A stretch of 64,000 nucleotides of DNA from Caribbeanibacter sp964518305 (GCA_964518305.1 CAZFDK010000005.1:1-64000), one strand, 5' to 3'. Shown: positions 38,767 through 48,297, counted from the first letter of the stretch. The notes: generated from the sequence alone by a model not told the origin. Numbers and translations are program-made.

Positions 38767-38923
38767 ATGAGTACGACGCGACGGGTGGCGGAGCTGCCAC
38801 TCTGCGGAGGAAGCGCCCCCTCGTGGCTCTTCGAGCGGATGACCGACCTGGCCGGCGCCGGATATCGCCGAGCGGGAGCGGGCCGACGCGCTGGAGCGGA
38901 TCGCCGGTCTCACCGACGAGTAG
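38767..38923 (+). pseudogene. DUF763 remnant
   Basis: The start RRVAELPLCGGSAPSWLFER matches the beginning of DUF763 proteins (usual form TADLPLHGGxxPxWLFERM). After LAG the frame fails, and a short C-terminal-like piece DIAERERADALERIAGLTDE ends in TAG in another frame. The bulk of the gene is deleted. Only about 50 of several hundred codons remain. Confidence 0.5.
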
Positions 38924-38954
38924 CCGCAGCAGGAATCACGGACACGGGAGGAAC

Positions 38955-39269
38955 ATGGACGTCAGCCGCTGGAACGACCGACACGACGACGAGGAAGAGC
39001 CGGACGCGGAGACGCTCCGCGCCGAGCTGGAGGGGAAGGGGTACACGGTCTCGCGGCACGTGTACCGCCCGGGCACCTATTTCGACGAGCACAACCACCG
39101 GCACGACAAGATCGACGCCGTGGTCTCGGGACGCTTCCGGATGACCGCAGACGGGCAAGAGGTGGTGCTCGGAGCCGGAGACTGGGCTTCGATCCCGGCC
39201 GGCACCACGCACACGGCCAGGGTGCTCGGCGACGAGCCCGTGGTCAGCCTGGACGCCACGCGCGCCTGA
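38955..39269 (+). CDS. Small cupin
   Basis: The 104-residue single-domain cupin has metal-binding residues in YFDEHNHRHDKIDAVVSGRF (residues about 38-57) and the second motif SIPAGTTHTARV (about 80-91). The function is unknown; such proteins are typically sugar or small-molecule isomerases, dioxygenases or binding proteins. GGGAGGAAC stands just before the ATG. It follows the DUF763 remnant and may have been expressed with it. Confidence 0.75.
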   Translation: MDVSRWNDRHDDEEEPDAETLRAELEGKGYTVSRHVYRPGTYFDEHNHRHDKIDAVVSGRFRMTADGQEVVLGAGDWASIPAGTTHTARVLGDEPVVSLDATRA

Positions 39270-39341
39270 CCCGGTCGGGGCACGGTGCCCGCCCTTCGGG
39301 CCCGCAGCCGGAACCGCGCAGGGCCGGAGCCGGGTGCTGAT

Positions 39342-39358
39342 GTGGGGAGATCTCCTCG
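39342..39358. promoter_or_regulatory. GTGGGGAGATCTCC palindrome
   Basis: GTGGGGAGATCTCCTCG has the 10-bp perfect core GGAGATCTCC and fits the recurring 17-nt motif at 14 positions. It lies 176 nt upstream of the barrel gene and 73 nt after the cupin stop. Confidence 0.45.
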
Positions 39359-39533
39359 GGGAGACGTCGGGAAGAACTCGCGGTAGACCCGAAACCGGGC
39401 AAAAAGACTTTTCAACACGCTGAGGACGGGACAGACTCTCGCATGAACTCGCATGGACGAGGATCTGCGGCGGTACCGACGAGCCGTAGCGATCGAGTTT
39501 AAGCACGTCGGGAACTCAACGGAGGGTCGAGCC

Positions 39534-40187
39534 ATGAAGAAGAGCCTGAGCATCGCCGCGGTATTCACTGCCCTGTTGCTGATCGCCACTCCCGCTGCGC
39601 TCAGCGCGCAGGGCGCGAGCACATTCAATGTCGACGCCCGGGGTGGCGTGGAGGTCCCGGTCTCCGACATGGCGGACGTGGCGGACCTCGGTCCGACCGC
39701 GGGCGCGTCGGTCCGTTATCGGGTTCACCCGCGAGTCGACGTTCGTGTCGACGGCGAGCTCGGATTGCTCTCCGGGCTCGAGGGGGAGACCGCAACACCG
39801 GACGTGGAACTGTGGAGAGCCATGGGCGGGGCGAACGTCCGGATCCTGGGTGCAGCGAGCCCGGTGGACGTCTCGGCTCACGTCCTCGGCGGCCTCACCT
39901 CCTACAACACCGAGATCTTCCCCCAGGTGGTCTTCGACCCCGAGACGGGTGAGGCCGTGGGCGACTTCGGCGAGACCTATCCCACCGTCGCCGGCGGCCT
40001 GGAGATCGGATATCCCGTCTTCAGCTCCATGAATCTCTCCGGGGACCTCTTCGTCCGGGGATCCTGGACGCTGATGTTCACCGACGAGGCGGAGACGGCC
40101 ATCTTCAACGAGTTCCGCTCCGGCATCGGCGGCTTCGACCAGGCGACGACGGTTCCCGTCACGCTGGGGCTGAAGCTGGGCTTCTGA
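39534..40187 (+). CDS. Outer-membrane beta-barrel protein
   Basis: The 217-residue protein has a signal peptide (SIAAVFTALLLIATPAALSA) and alternating beta-strand segments ending in GLKLGF, the C-terminal aromatic residue typical of outer-membrane barrels. The size suggests an 8-stranded OmpA/OmpX-like barrel. An A/T-rich stretch and GGAGG precede the ATG. No neighbour suggests a specific task. Confidence 0.75.
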   Translation: MKKSLSIAAVFTALLLIATPAALSAQGASTFNVDARGGVEVPVSDMADVADLGPTAGASVRYRVHPRVDVRVDGELGLLSGLEGETATPDVELWRAMGGANVRILGAASPVDVSAHVLGGLTSYNTEIFPQVVFDPETGEAVGDFGETYPTVAGGLEIGYPVFSSMNLSGDLFVRGSWTLMFTDEAETAIFNEFRSGIGGFDQATTVPVTLGLKLGF

Positions 40188-40234
40188 GGTTTCCGGCGGT
40201 CCCGTGAGCCGGTCGGGCCGCCTCAGGGGCCGCC

Positions 40235-40927
40235 TCAGCGCCCGCTGCCCTGGCCCGTGCTCCTGCCGGGATCCGGGGCCGAGCCCGGCAGCGGGTCCCG
40301 GCCCCTCCGGCGCAGGAGGCGGCGCACGCGAACGTGCTCTTCACGCTCGCGCTCATCCAGGACCCTCTCGATCTCCTCGATCTCGTTCTCCAGGTCCGGG
40401 ATGACCCGCTGCTCGAGGGTGTTGAGCTGTCGGGTCGTACGCCGGAGGGCGCGAGCGAGGCTCCGGAGCAGCATCTCCCGTGACGCTGCGTCCAGGAGCA
40501 GTCCCGTGAGCGATTCGAACTCGGCGGCGGCCCGGACGGCGGCAGGGCCGGCCGAGGTGGCCGGCGTGCCTCGCGCCTCCAGGGTACGCCCGGGCTCGTC
40601 CCGCTCGGCGATCTCGGCCGCCGAGACGCCCCACACTTCCACCGGTCGGAGGCGAACCCGGAGGTCGCGCGTGGGCCAACCCAGCGCCGCCAGGTCGTGA
40701 TCGGGACGGGCAGAGTGCGCGTCCAGGAGGGCCGGATACGCGCGGGTGGCCTGCTCGGAGACCCGGGCCCGGGCATCGGCCGCGGGCCGGGCGATGCGGA
40801 ACAGCTCGCTCACCAGAGCTCGCCGCTTTCGCTTCAGCAGGTCGCGGCCCCGGCGGACGCGCTCCAGGCGCCGGCGGGCCCGCACCAGGTTGAACCGGGT
40901 CGGAGGACGTCGGCTGACGCCGTTCAC
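40235..40927 (-). CDS. atpD: V-type ATP synthase subunit D
   Basis: The 230-residue subunit begins with the family signature RRPPTRFNLVRARRRLERVR and has the two long coiled-coil arms at both ends (LLKRKRRALVSELFRIA and RALRRTTRQLNTLEQRVIPD) that form the central rotor stalk inside the A3B3 head. The C-terminal 20 residues are Gly/Pro-rich. It is the last gene of the operon and overlaps subunit B by 4 nt. It converges on the barrel gene. Confidence 0.92.
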   Translation of the reverse strand: MNGVSRRPPTRFNLVRARRRLERVRRGRDLLKRKRRALVSELFRIARPAADARARVSEQATRAYPALLDAHSARPDHDLAALGWPTRDLRVRLRPVEVWGVSAAEIAERDEPGRTLEARGTPATSAGPAAVRAAAEFESLTGLLLDAASREMLLRSLARALRRTTRQLNTLEQRVIPDLENEIEEIERVLDEREREEHVRVRRLLRRRGRDPLPGSAPDPGRSTGQGSGR

Positions 40928-42336
40928 GGCTCGTTCTCCTCGCCCCGGGTCGAGTCGCCCGCACCGGCGCCTCCGCCGTGCCGGCTCCAGACCTCGTCGT
41001 CGACGCGCCCCAGGTCGGCGCGGGGAAGTTCGCGGAGGAGCTCCCAGCCGAGCTCCACGCTCTCCGCCACGGTCCGCCGCTCGTCGCCCTGGTGGACGAA
41101 CTCCTCCTCGAACCGGTCGGCGAACTCCAGAGCCCGCCGGTCCTCGTCCGGGAGCCCGCCCTCGCCGACGATGGCGGCCGTCTCCCGGGCGTCGCGTCCC
41201 CGGGAGTAGACGGCGTAGAGCTGGTCGGCCCAGGCCCGGTGGTCGGCGACCGTCTTGTGCTCGCCCACACCGGCGTTCATGAGGCGCGACAGGGAGGGGA
41301 GGACGTCCACGGGGGGGAAGAGCCCGCGGCGGTGCAGCTCGCGCCCGAGGACGATCTGTCCCTCCGTGATGTAGCCGGTCAGATCCGGCACGGGATGGGT
41401 GATATCGTCGTTTGGCATGGTGAGGACCGGCATCTGGGTCAGGGAGCCGTCGCGTCCTTCGACCACTCCGGCCCGCTCGAAGAGGGTGGCGAGGTCCGTG
41501 TACATGTGCCCGGGGAAGCCCCGCCGGCCCGGCATCTCCTCCCGTGCGGCGCTGATCTCCCGCAGAGCCTCGCAGTAGTGAGTGATGTCGGCGCTCACCA
41601 CGAGCACCTCCATCTCTTCGTCGAAGGCCAGGTGCTCGGCCAGGGACAGGGCGTGGCGGGGCGCAAGGAGTCGCTCGATGGTCGGGTCGGCGGCCCGGTT
41701 CAGGAAGAGGGTCGTCCGGGCCATCGCGTCGCTCCCCCGAAAGCGATCCAGGAACCGGCGGGTCTCGCGCTCCGTGATTCCCAGCGCCACGAAGATCACG
41801 GCGAACGGCCGCTCGCCGGGGATCCGCGCCCCCTCGACGACCCGTGCCGCCAGCTCCAGCCCCGGGAGGCCCGGCCCGGAGAACACCGGGAGCTTCTGAC
41901 CGCGGACGAGGGTGTTCATGCCGTCGATGACCGAGATGCCGGTCTCGATGAAGTCCGACGGCCGGTCCCGGCGCACCGGGTTGAGGGGATGCCCGGAGAG
42001 CGGACGGCGATCGGCGCCCGCGGGCTCAGGGAGGTCGTCCAGGGGGCGCCCGTTGCCCGAGAAGACGCGACCCAGCATCTCGCGGCCCACGGCAGCCGTG
42101 GCCAGCCGGCCGGTGAGCGTCACGTCCACATCGCCGGGGGCCAGGCCCAGGGTCTCCTCCAGGACCTGGACGACCGTCACCTCCCGTCCGGCCTCGATGA
42201 CCTGCCCCCGGAGCGACCGCCCCTCGTCGGTCTCGATCTCCGCCCACTCGTCCATGACGGCCCGGCGCGTGCCCTCGAGGAAGAGCAGGGGACCGCGCGC
42301 GGCCGCGACGCCGTGGTGAATCCTCGGAATCGTCAC
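40924..42336 (-). CDS. atpB: V-type ATP synthase subunit B
   Basis: The 470-residue regulatory subunit of the V1 head has the V/A-type B features: ARVVEGARIPGERPFAVIFV, HMYTDLATLFERAGVVEGRD, and QMPVLTMPNDDITHPVPDLT near the nucleotide pocket, with no Walker A lysine loop as expected. It pairs with subunit A in the ATP-hydrolysing or ATP-making ring. It overlaps the genes of subunits A and D by 4 nt each, in the canonical archaeal order. Confidence 0.94.
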   Translation of the reverse strand: MTIPRIHHGVAAARGPLLFLEGTRRAVMDEWAEIETDEGRSLRGQVIEAGREVTVVQVLEETLGLAPGDVDVTLTGRLATAAVGREMLGRVFSGNGRPLDDLPEPAGADRRPLSGHPLNPVRRDRPSDFIETGISVIDGMNTLVRGQKLPVFSGPGLPGLELAARVVEGARIPGERPFAVIFVALGITERETRRFLDRFRGSDAMARTTLFLNRAADPTIERLLAPRHALSLAEHLAFDEEMEVLVVSADITHYCEALREISAAREEMPGRRGFPGHMYTDLATLFERAGVVEGRDGSLTQMPVLTMPNDDITHPVPDLTGYITEGQIVLGRELHRRGLFPPVDVLPSLSRLMNAGVGEHKTVADHRAWADQLYAVYSRGRDARETAAIVGEGGLPDEDRRALEFADRFEEEFVHQGDERRTVAESVELGWELLRELPRADLGRVDDEVWSRHGGGAGAGDSTRGEENEP

Positions 42337-44177
42337 GGTCCGTTCCCCTCCGCTCTCTCCTCCGGGGCCGTGTCGCCTTCGGTGCCCTGGTCCTGGTCGC
42401 CGGCGGCCTCCCGGCGGGGGACTCTGCTCGCCAGCTCCTCCGCGCGGCGGGCGCGCTCGGCCAGCTCGTCCTCCGGCGCCTGCCGCACCCGGCGGACGGC
42501 CTCCCGCACCGGACCGATCTGCAGCCGGCCGTACTCCACGCCCTCTTCCAGGACAGCCGCGGCCGCCTCGCTGTAGTCCAGGATCAGCGAGGCGAGCAGG
42601 TGCGTCTTCTCCGGCGGTGAATAGGCGTCGACCGGGTCGAAGGCGTTCTGGGCCAGCACCAATTCCCGCAGCATGCGAGCGGCCTCCAGCAGGAGGCGGT
42701 CGTCGTCCTCGAGGGACTCGGGCCCCACCAGGTTGACGATCTCTCTCAGGTCGCGCTCACGGTCCAGGAGCTCCAGCGCGTCGCGCCGCACCTCGGGCCA
42801 GTCCCGGGCCACCTCCTCGGCGAACCACTCGCCGGTCTGCTCCTCGTACAGGCTGTAGCTGGTCTCCCAGTCCACCGCGGGGTAGTGCCGCTGGTTGGCG
42901 AGCTCGCTGTCCAGCGCCCAGACGCCGCCCGCCACGCGCAGGGAGGCCTGCGTCACGGGCTCGGAGAAGTCGCCGCCGGGGGGAGAGACGGCGGTGACGA
43001 GTGTGAGGGCGCCGGTGCGCTCGGGGCTTCCCGGCACCCGCACGTGGCCCGACCGCTCGTAGATCTTGCCCAGGCGGTCGGCCAGGTAGGTGGGATATCC
43101 CTCCTCACCCGGCATCTCCTGGAGCCGCGAGCTGATTTCCCGGAGGGCCTCGGCCCACCGCGAGATCGAGTCGGCCAGCAGCGCGACCCGGAGCCCCATG
43201 TCCCGGTAGTATTCCGCGATCGTGATTCCGAGGTACACGGACGCCTCTCGGGCGACGACGGGCATGTTGGAGGTGTTCACCACCAGGACCGTCCGCTCCA
43301 TGAGCGGGCGTCCCGTGCTCGGATCCTCCAGCTCCGGAAACTCCGACAGGAGCTCGGCCATCTCGTTTCCCCGCTCGCCGCAGCCCACGTAGACGATGAC
43401 GTCGGCGTCTCCGTGGCGTGCCAGGGTCTGCTCCACGACGGTCTTCCCGGTACCGAATCCGCCGGGCACCGAGACGCTCCCGCCCTCGGCCACCGGGAAG
43501 AGGAGGTCGAAGACGCGCTGGCCAGTGACGAACGGGCGGCCGGCGGGGAGGCGCTCCACGGCGGGGCGCGGGCGTCGCACCGGCCACGTCCGGAGCAGTG
43601 TGAGCTCGCGTCCGTCCTCCATGCGTCCGAGGGTCTCGTCCACGGCGTACTCGCCGCCCTCGATCTCGGCCAGCGTACCTCCTCGGCCCCGCGGCACCAG
43701 GACCCGGTGCGGAATCTCCGGGGTCTCCGCGACGTGGCCCAGCACGTCGCCCGGGGCCACTTCCTCTCCGGCCGATCGCTCCGGCGTGAACGACCAGCCC
43801 CGCCCGCGGTCGAGGGTCTCCGCCCGGATCCCGGGCTCGATGAACGGTCCCGTCTCGTCGGCGACCAGCTCCAGCGGACGCCCGACGCCGTCCAGCACGG
43901 AGCCGAGGAGCCCGGGACCGAGCTCCGCCGCGAGGGTGGAGCCGGTCCGCTCCACCGGCTCGCCCAGCTCCAGCCCGGAGCTGTCCTCGAACAGCTGGAG
44001 GACGGCGGTGTCGCCCCGGGTTCGGATCACCTCGCCGGCGAGGCCCGACTCGCCCACCCGGATCAGCTCGTAGAGAGCCGCCGAGGGGAGCGGGGCGGCC
44101 TCGACCAGGGCCCCGGCCACCCGGGTCACCCGGGCCCGCGCCGGCCCGCCACCTCGTTCCCCGCCGTCTCCGCTCAT
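42333..44177 (-). CDS. atpA: V-type ATP synthase subunit A (catalytic)
   Basis: The 614-residue catalytic subunit has the Walker A loop GGFGTGKTVVEQTLARHGDA near residue 250, the motif VYVGCGERGNEMAELLSEFP after it, and VLVVNTSNMPVVAREASVYL in the catalytic core. The N-terminal barrel and the non-homologous region that distinguishes V/A-type from F-type are visible (residues about 20-230). The ATG at 44177 overlaps the subunit F stop by 4 nt. It converts ATP energy to or from ion gradients across the inner membrane. Confidence 0.95.
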   Translation of the reverse strand: MSGDGGERGGGPARARVTRVAGALVEAAPLPSAALYELIRVGESGLAGEVIRTRGDTAVLQLFEDSSGLELGEPVERTGSTLAAELGPGLLGSVLDGVGRPLELVADETGPFIEPGIRAETLDRGRGWSFTPERSAGEEVAPGDVLGHVAETPEIPHRVLVPRGRGGTLAEIEGGEYAVDETLGRMEDGRELTLLRTWPVRRPRPAVERLPAGRPFVTGQRVFDLLFPVAEGGSVSVPGGFGTGKTVVEQTLARHGDADVIVYVGCGERGNEMAELLSEFPELEDPSTGRPLMERTVLVVNTSNMPVVAREASVYLGITIAEYYRDMGLRVALLADSISRWAEALREISSRLQEMPGEEGYPTYLADRLGKIYERSGHVRVPGSPERTGALTLVTAVSPPGGDFSEPVTQASLRVAGGVWALDSELANQRHYPAVDWETSYSLYEEQTGEWFAEEVARDWPEVRRDALELLDRERDLREIVNLVGPESLEDDDRLLLEAARMLRELVLAQNAFDPVDAYSPPEKTHLLASLILDYSEAAAAVLEEGVEYGRLQIGPVREAVRRVRQAPEDELAERARRAEELASRVPRREAAGDQDQGTEGDTAPEERAEGNGP

Positions 44178-44515
44178 CGCAGCTGTACCCGGTAGCCCAC
44201 GGCGCGCCGCAGGAGCTCCACGACCCACTCCTCGGGCGCCCCGGGCTCCTCCCACGAGGGGTCGGGGAAGGGGACCACCACCGGCACGGCGGTGGCCTCC
44301 AGCGACCGGCGAAATTCCCCCGCGAGGCCGTCGAACAGGTCCCGCTGGACGAAGACCACAGCCACGTCGGGCTCGTCCACGAACCGGCGGATGATGTCTT
44401 CCGCACCGGCAGGGTCGGTGGCGGGGCGCACGGGGAGGCCCGCCAGGCGGAAGCCGCGGGCCGTCTGCGGCCGGGCCACGACCCACACCGCCCCCTCGTC
44501 GCTCACGGCGTTCAC
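44174..44515 (-). CDS. V-type ATP synthase subunit F
   Basis: The 113-residue subunit is the small stalk component: ARPQTARGFRLAGLPVRPAT near the N-terminus (compare GDxxTxxGFRLAG of the family) and VAVVFVQRDLFDGLAGEFRR in the middle. GTG at 44515 overlaps the subunit C stop (GTGA). It binds the lower part of subunit D and helps couple rotation. Confidence 0.85.
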   Translation of the reverse strand: MNAVSDEGAVWVVARPQTARGFRLAGLPVRPATDPAGAEDIIRRFVDEPDVAVVFVQRDLFDGLAGEFRRSLEATAVPVVVPFPDPSWEEPGAPEEWVVELLRRAVGYRVQLR

Positions 44516-45528
44516 GACAGTGACACCGGGCGGAAGGCGGAAGCCGGCGCGCCCATGGCCGCCGACCACACGAGCTTCCTGAGCTCCCGGGCTTCGACGC
44601 GGGAGCGGAGGACCAGGTGCAGGAAGGGCCACGGTCCCAGGGGAGCCCGCCGGGCTCGATCGCGGGTCCGGCGGATGTCGGCGTCGAGGAGATGGTCTTT
44701 CAGACGCGCCGGGGCTACCGTCGGATCGGAGAGCAGCCCGCCGAGTCGGCCACCCAGCGCCTCGGCCACGAGCCGACGCCTCTCGTCGTCGTCCTCGACC
44801 GTGTAGATGCTCGTAAAGCGCTTCTGAGGGAGCGCCCCGCCGCCCGGGAGGTGGAGCTCGTCGGGCCCCGGCTGTCCTTCGGCCGCACCGGCCAGCAGGA
44901 GCGTCCACGCGTTGGCCCGGTCGACGATCCGAGCCGCGAACTCCCGGAGCTCCCGGTCTCCCGACGCTGCGGCGGCGGACCTGCGCGCGAAGGCGCGGTC
45001 CAGACTCAGCTCCGCACGGTACAGGTCGGCCGGAGACGGGGTCGGGCTCACGGCGTCGGTCAGGGCACCGGCGAGGGGATGCCCCTCCTCCCGCAGGAGC
45101 TCCGAGAGACGTTCGATGCTGCGCGCCTCCGCCATCCGCTCCAGGGCGGGCCGCGGCAGGGTCGGGGTGGGGACGAGCCCCCGGAGGCGCCGTCCCGGAC
45201 TCGCTCCCTCCCGGACGCCCCGGAGGAGGGCTCGCAGACTTCGCCGATCCTCCGCCTCGAAGACCACCGGAAGCCGCTCGCGGAGGTCACCCGCCCACCG
45301 GTGGAGGACGGCCAGGCGCCAGCCGTGTACGCGGCCGACCGCCCGGTCCATTCCCGGGGGGGTGGTGGGCAGATCCTCCCCGTCCGGAGGATAGCCTGCG
45401 CGTGACAGGCGGGCGGCGAGGTCACCGGGAGACCCGGCCCCCGCCGCGTCCCGAAGCACGGAGCGCGACAGCAGGCTCGAGCCCAGCCCCCGCGAGCGGG
45501 CGTTCAGCGGTCCCCAGTCTCCGCCCAT
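44512..45528 (-). CDS. V-type ATP synthase subunit C
   Basis: The 338-residue Arg/Leu-rich helical protein matches the V-type subunit C/d (AC39-like) in size and position: it docks the central stalk onto the membrane rotor ring. LHLPGGGALPQKRFTSIYTV is close to the family's conserved GG segment. It overlaps the end of subunit E by 25 nt and subunit F by 4 nt. The assignment relies on gene order as well as sequence. Confidence 0.8.
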   Translation of the reverse strand: MGGDWGPLNARSRGLGSSLLSRSVLRDAAGAGSPGDLAARLSRAGYPPDGEDLPTTPPGMDRAVGRVHGWRLAVLHRWAGDLRERLPVVFEAEDRRSLRALLRGVREGASPGRRLRGLVPTPTLPRPALERMAEARSIERLSELLREEGHPLAGALTDAVSPTPSPADLYRAELSLDRAFARRSAAAASGDRELREFAARIVDRANAWTLLLAGAAEGQPGPDELHLPGGGALPQKRFTSIYTVEDDDERRRLVAEALGGRLGGLLSDPTVAPARLKDHLLDADIRRTRDRARRAPLGPWPFLHLVLRSRVEARELRKLVWSAAMGAPASAFRPVSLS

Positions 45529-46136
45529 CGCTCCGTCAGCTCCTCCAGGACCGCGGGGGTCAGCTCGGACCAGTCCCGCTTCAGGCGGCGGGCGAGGGTG
45601 GCGTCGACAGTGAGCCCGCCGCCGGGTGTGGTGGCCCGGAAGCCCACCCCGACGTCGTCGCCGGCCTCGACGCGGACGTCACCGTTCATCTCGGGGTCGC
45701 TCTCGGCGTCCATCTCGGCCAGGGCCTCACGGATCGGTTCCTCCAGCGCCGGGTGGCAGCGGAAGACCACCTCCCGGCTCTCCGGCAGGCAGGACCGCGC
45801 CTCCCGGATTCGGGAGGGGAGCTGATGTCGATAGGGCTCGGAGTCGGCGGCCGCGTCGAGGAGCTCCGTGGCCGCCGAGCGCACCCGGCCGAGCAGCTCG
45901 TCGCGGGCCTCCATCACCTGCTCTCGCACGTCGATCTCCTCCCGCTCCCGTTCGGCGCGGAGGTCGCTCCGGAGCTCCTCCTCGGCCTCCTGCAGCGCGT
46001 GCCGTCGCTGCTCCTCGGCCTCCCGGCGCGCCTCCTCGACGATGCGCTCGGCCTCCTCTTCGGCCTCCCGCCGGATCTCTTTCTCTTCCTCCCGGGAGCG
46101 CTCCCGCATCTCCCGGAGCAGGCCGTCGATCCCCAT
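45504..46136 (-). CDS. V-type ATP synthase subunit E
   Basis: The 210-residue peripheral-stalk subunit has a long charged coiled coil over the first 80 residues (ERSREEEKEIRREAEEEAER) and a C-terminal alpha/beta domain (GDDVGVGFRATTPGGGLTVD), as in E subunits. It forms the stator with subunit H. Order in the operon K-E-C supports the call. Confidence 0.88.
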   Translation of the reverse strand: MGIDGLLREMRERSREEEKEIRREAEEEAERIVEEARREAEEQRRHALQEAEEELRSDLRAEREREEIDVREQVMEARDELLGRVRSAATELLDAAADSEPYRHQLPSRIREARSCLPESREVVFRCHPALEEPIREALAEMDAESDPEMNGDVRVEAGDDVGVGFRATTPGGGLTVDATLARRLKRDWSELTPAVLEELTERWAETGDR

Positions 46137-46143
46137 CCCGGCC

Positions 46144-46371
46144 TCAGCCTCCTCCGCCCTGGAGCATGATCACCAGGGCGACCACGAATCCCAGAACGAC
46201 CATGGTCTCCGGAATGGCGATCATGAGGATCGCTGTAGTGCTCAGCTCGGGCTTCTCCGCGAGCGTGGCAGCCACCGAGGAGCCGATCTTGGATTGTGCC
46301 CACGCCGTGGCCAGAGCGGGAATCCCCACTGCCAGCGCGGCGCTCAGCGTCAGCCAGAAGACGTCGTCCAT
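46144..46371 (-). CDS. V-type ATP synthase subunit K (rotor ring)
   Basis: The 75-residue protein is a single hairpin of two membrane helices (residues about 4-27 and 45-70). Glu55 in AIPETMVVL is the ion-binding carboxylate of the rotor; the Tyr often found four residues later in A-type K subunits is Leu59-Leu60 here. Gln26 in the first helix could take part in ion binding. Whether H+ or Na+ is used cannot be settled. It lies 24 nt after the subunit I gene. Confidence 0.9.
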   Translation of the reverse strand: MDDVFWLTLSAALAVGIPALATAWAQSKIGSSVAATLAEKPELSTTAILMIAIPETMVVLGFVVALVIMLQGGGG

Positions 46372-46395
46372 GGCATGCGTCCTTTCAGGGGTTCA

Positions 46396-48297
46396 TCAGG
46401 TGTCCAGGGAAGCGCCGGCCCGGTCCTCGGGCCGCACGTGCCGGAAGGGGCGATATTGCTCGCCGCCGGGGCTGTAGAACTTGTCGAAGAACTCGACGTA
46501 GTGGAGCCGGAGGCCGTGGATCGTGGGGCCGAAGATACCCAGGGCGAAGTTCACGAGGTGAAAGAGCAGGCCGAAGAGGGCCCCCACCAGGGCGCTTCCC
46601 ACCGTGCCCACAAGCTGGTTCGCCACCACGGCCATGACGACCGAGGCCGTTCCCAGGGCCATGATTCGGGCGTAGGAGAGGATGTTGCCCAGGGCGGAGA
46701 TGAGCTCCACCGGCGCCAGCACCCCCTCCACGATGATCAGCACGGGAAAAGCCACCAGCAGCGCCACGACGGCGGGGGTGAAGAAGGCGCCCGGCAGGAC
46801 CCGGACGGCGGCCAGCAGCGCGACCACCACCAGCACGACCATCAGGGCGTACAGCCCCCGTCCCGCGGCCTCACGCGGCTCGTTCCGCACGGAAGAGACG
46901 GCGCCGAGGACGAAGCCGATGATCACGTGCACGGTGCCCAGGGCCACCGCCAGGCCCAGGAAGGGAATCAGCGCCTCCTCGCGGTTGAAGATCAGGGGCT
47001 CCAGATCGAAGAGACGGTGTCCCAGGTCCCCGAGGAATTCGCCGTACACGAGTCCGAAGACCACCGTGAAGGCGGCGCACGCCCCGGCGACCTCGGAGAC
47101 CGATCGGCGGGTGGAGTCGGGGTCCGAGCGGTGGTGCAGTCCGGCCGCCAGCGCGCCGAGGGCCAGCCCGTACGCGACATCTCCGAGGATGATCCCGAAG
47201 AACATGGGGAAGAAGACGGCCACATAGGGCGTAGGATCGATGCTGCCGTAGCTCGGGAGCGGGAGCATCCGGGTGAGGGCCTCGAAGGGACGGAAGAGGC
47301 GCGGGTTGGAGAGCGCCACCGGGGCCTCCTCGCCCCGCCACTGCTCCGTAGACACTTTTTCCACTGCCGCGGCGGCACCGAAGTCTTCCTCGATCCGCCG
47401 GCGCACGTCGTCCAGCTCCTCCTCCGGAACCCATCCCTCGAGCACGAAGGCCCGCTCCGTCTCGGCGGCCGTGCGCAACGCCTCGATCAGCGCCAGACGA
47501 TCTCGAACGGCGAGCTGGACGCCACGGAGATCGACACCGTGCTCCTCGGCCAGCTCCTGCCGCTCCTGCTCCAGTCGACGAATCTTGTCCCGGAGCTCTG
47601 TCCGCCGGTCCCGCATGGCGCCGGTGGCCTCCTCGAGGGTCGTTCCGGCGGGTAGACGTGTCGGGAGGCCCACCTCCTCGACGCCGGCTCCGGACAGCAC
47701 CTCGTCGATGGTGTGGGCGGCCCGGCCCGAGGCACGGAGCAGGGCGGCCCGACCCTCGTCGCGCTCCTCGCCGACTGTGAGCTCGAAGCCCTCGCCGATC
47801 CTGTCGTCCAGCGCTTCCCGCAGCCGCTCCGTATTGCCCGACTCTCCGGTTCGGAGCACCAGAAACCAGCTGCGCACGTCGCCGTCGCCCAGCGACTCCG
47901 GGAGCACATCGCCGAAGCGGTGGAAGAGGTCGAGGAAGCGGTCGAGGTCGACGGCGCGTCGCTCCAAGTCGTGGGCCCGACCGACAAGGTCCTCGGCCCT
48001 GCGGCGGAGGCGGCGGGCCAGCTGCTCCCAGCGCCGGAGGTCGGCGGCGGAGATTGGTTCGGGAACCTCCTCCGACGTCTCCGGCTCCGGCAGGGCTTCC
48101 AGCGCCCCCTCGACGTCCTCGAGAGCCTCCCGCAGACGGATTTCCTCGTCCCGATGGAGGGACTCCGGGACCGGCTGCAGTTCCTCGGCTGACGGTCGGG
48201 TCAGGTGAACCGTGCCTGCGTCCTGGACGATGCCCACCATCTCGGGCAGCCGATTCCGGGGGCCCAGGATCCGAACCCGCGCCATGGTCAGGATCAC
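46396..48297 (-). CDS. V-type ATP synthase subunit I (a)
   Basis: The 633-residue subunit has a cytosolic coiled-coil stator half (residues about 1-330, with EQERQELAEEHGVDLRGVQL) and a C-terminal membrane half with about seven helices, such as FFPMFFGIILGDVAYGLALG and VALLVAFPVLIIVEGVLAPV. It contains the half-channels for ions against the K ring; AYGLA and FHLVNFALGIFGPTIHGLRL hold the expected polar and Arg residues. It overlaps the subunit H gene by 4 nt. Confidence 0.93.
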   Translation of the reverse strand: MILTMARVRILGPRNRLPEMVGIVQDAGTVHLTRPSAEELQPVPESLHRDEEIRLREALEDVEGALEALPEPETSEEVPEPISAADLRRWEQLARRLRRRAEDLVGRAHDLERRAVDLDRFLDLFHRFGDVLPESLGDGDVRSWFLVLRTGESGNTERLREALDDRIGEGFELTVGEERDEGRAALLRASGRAAHTIDEVLSGAGVEEVGLPTRLPAGTTLEEATGAMRDRRTELRDKIRRLEQERQELAEEHGVDLRGVQLAVRDRLALIEALRTAAETERAFVLEGWVPEEELDDVRRRIEEDFGAAAAVEKVSTEQWRGEEAPVALSNPRLFRPFEALTRMLPLPSYGSIDPTPYVAVFFPMFFGIILGDVAYGLALGALAAGLHHRSDPDSTRRSVSEVAGACAAFTVVFGLVYGEFLGDLGHRLFDLEPLIFNREEALIPFLGLAVALGTVHVIIGFVLGAVSSVRNEPREAAGRGLYALMVVLVVVALLAAVRVLPGAFFTPAVVALLVAFPVLIIVEGVLAPVELISALGNILSYARIMALGTASVVMAVVANQLVGTVGSALVGALFGLLFHLVNFALGIFGPTIHGLRLHYVEFFDKFYSPGGEQYRPFRHVRPEDRAGASLDT

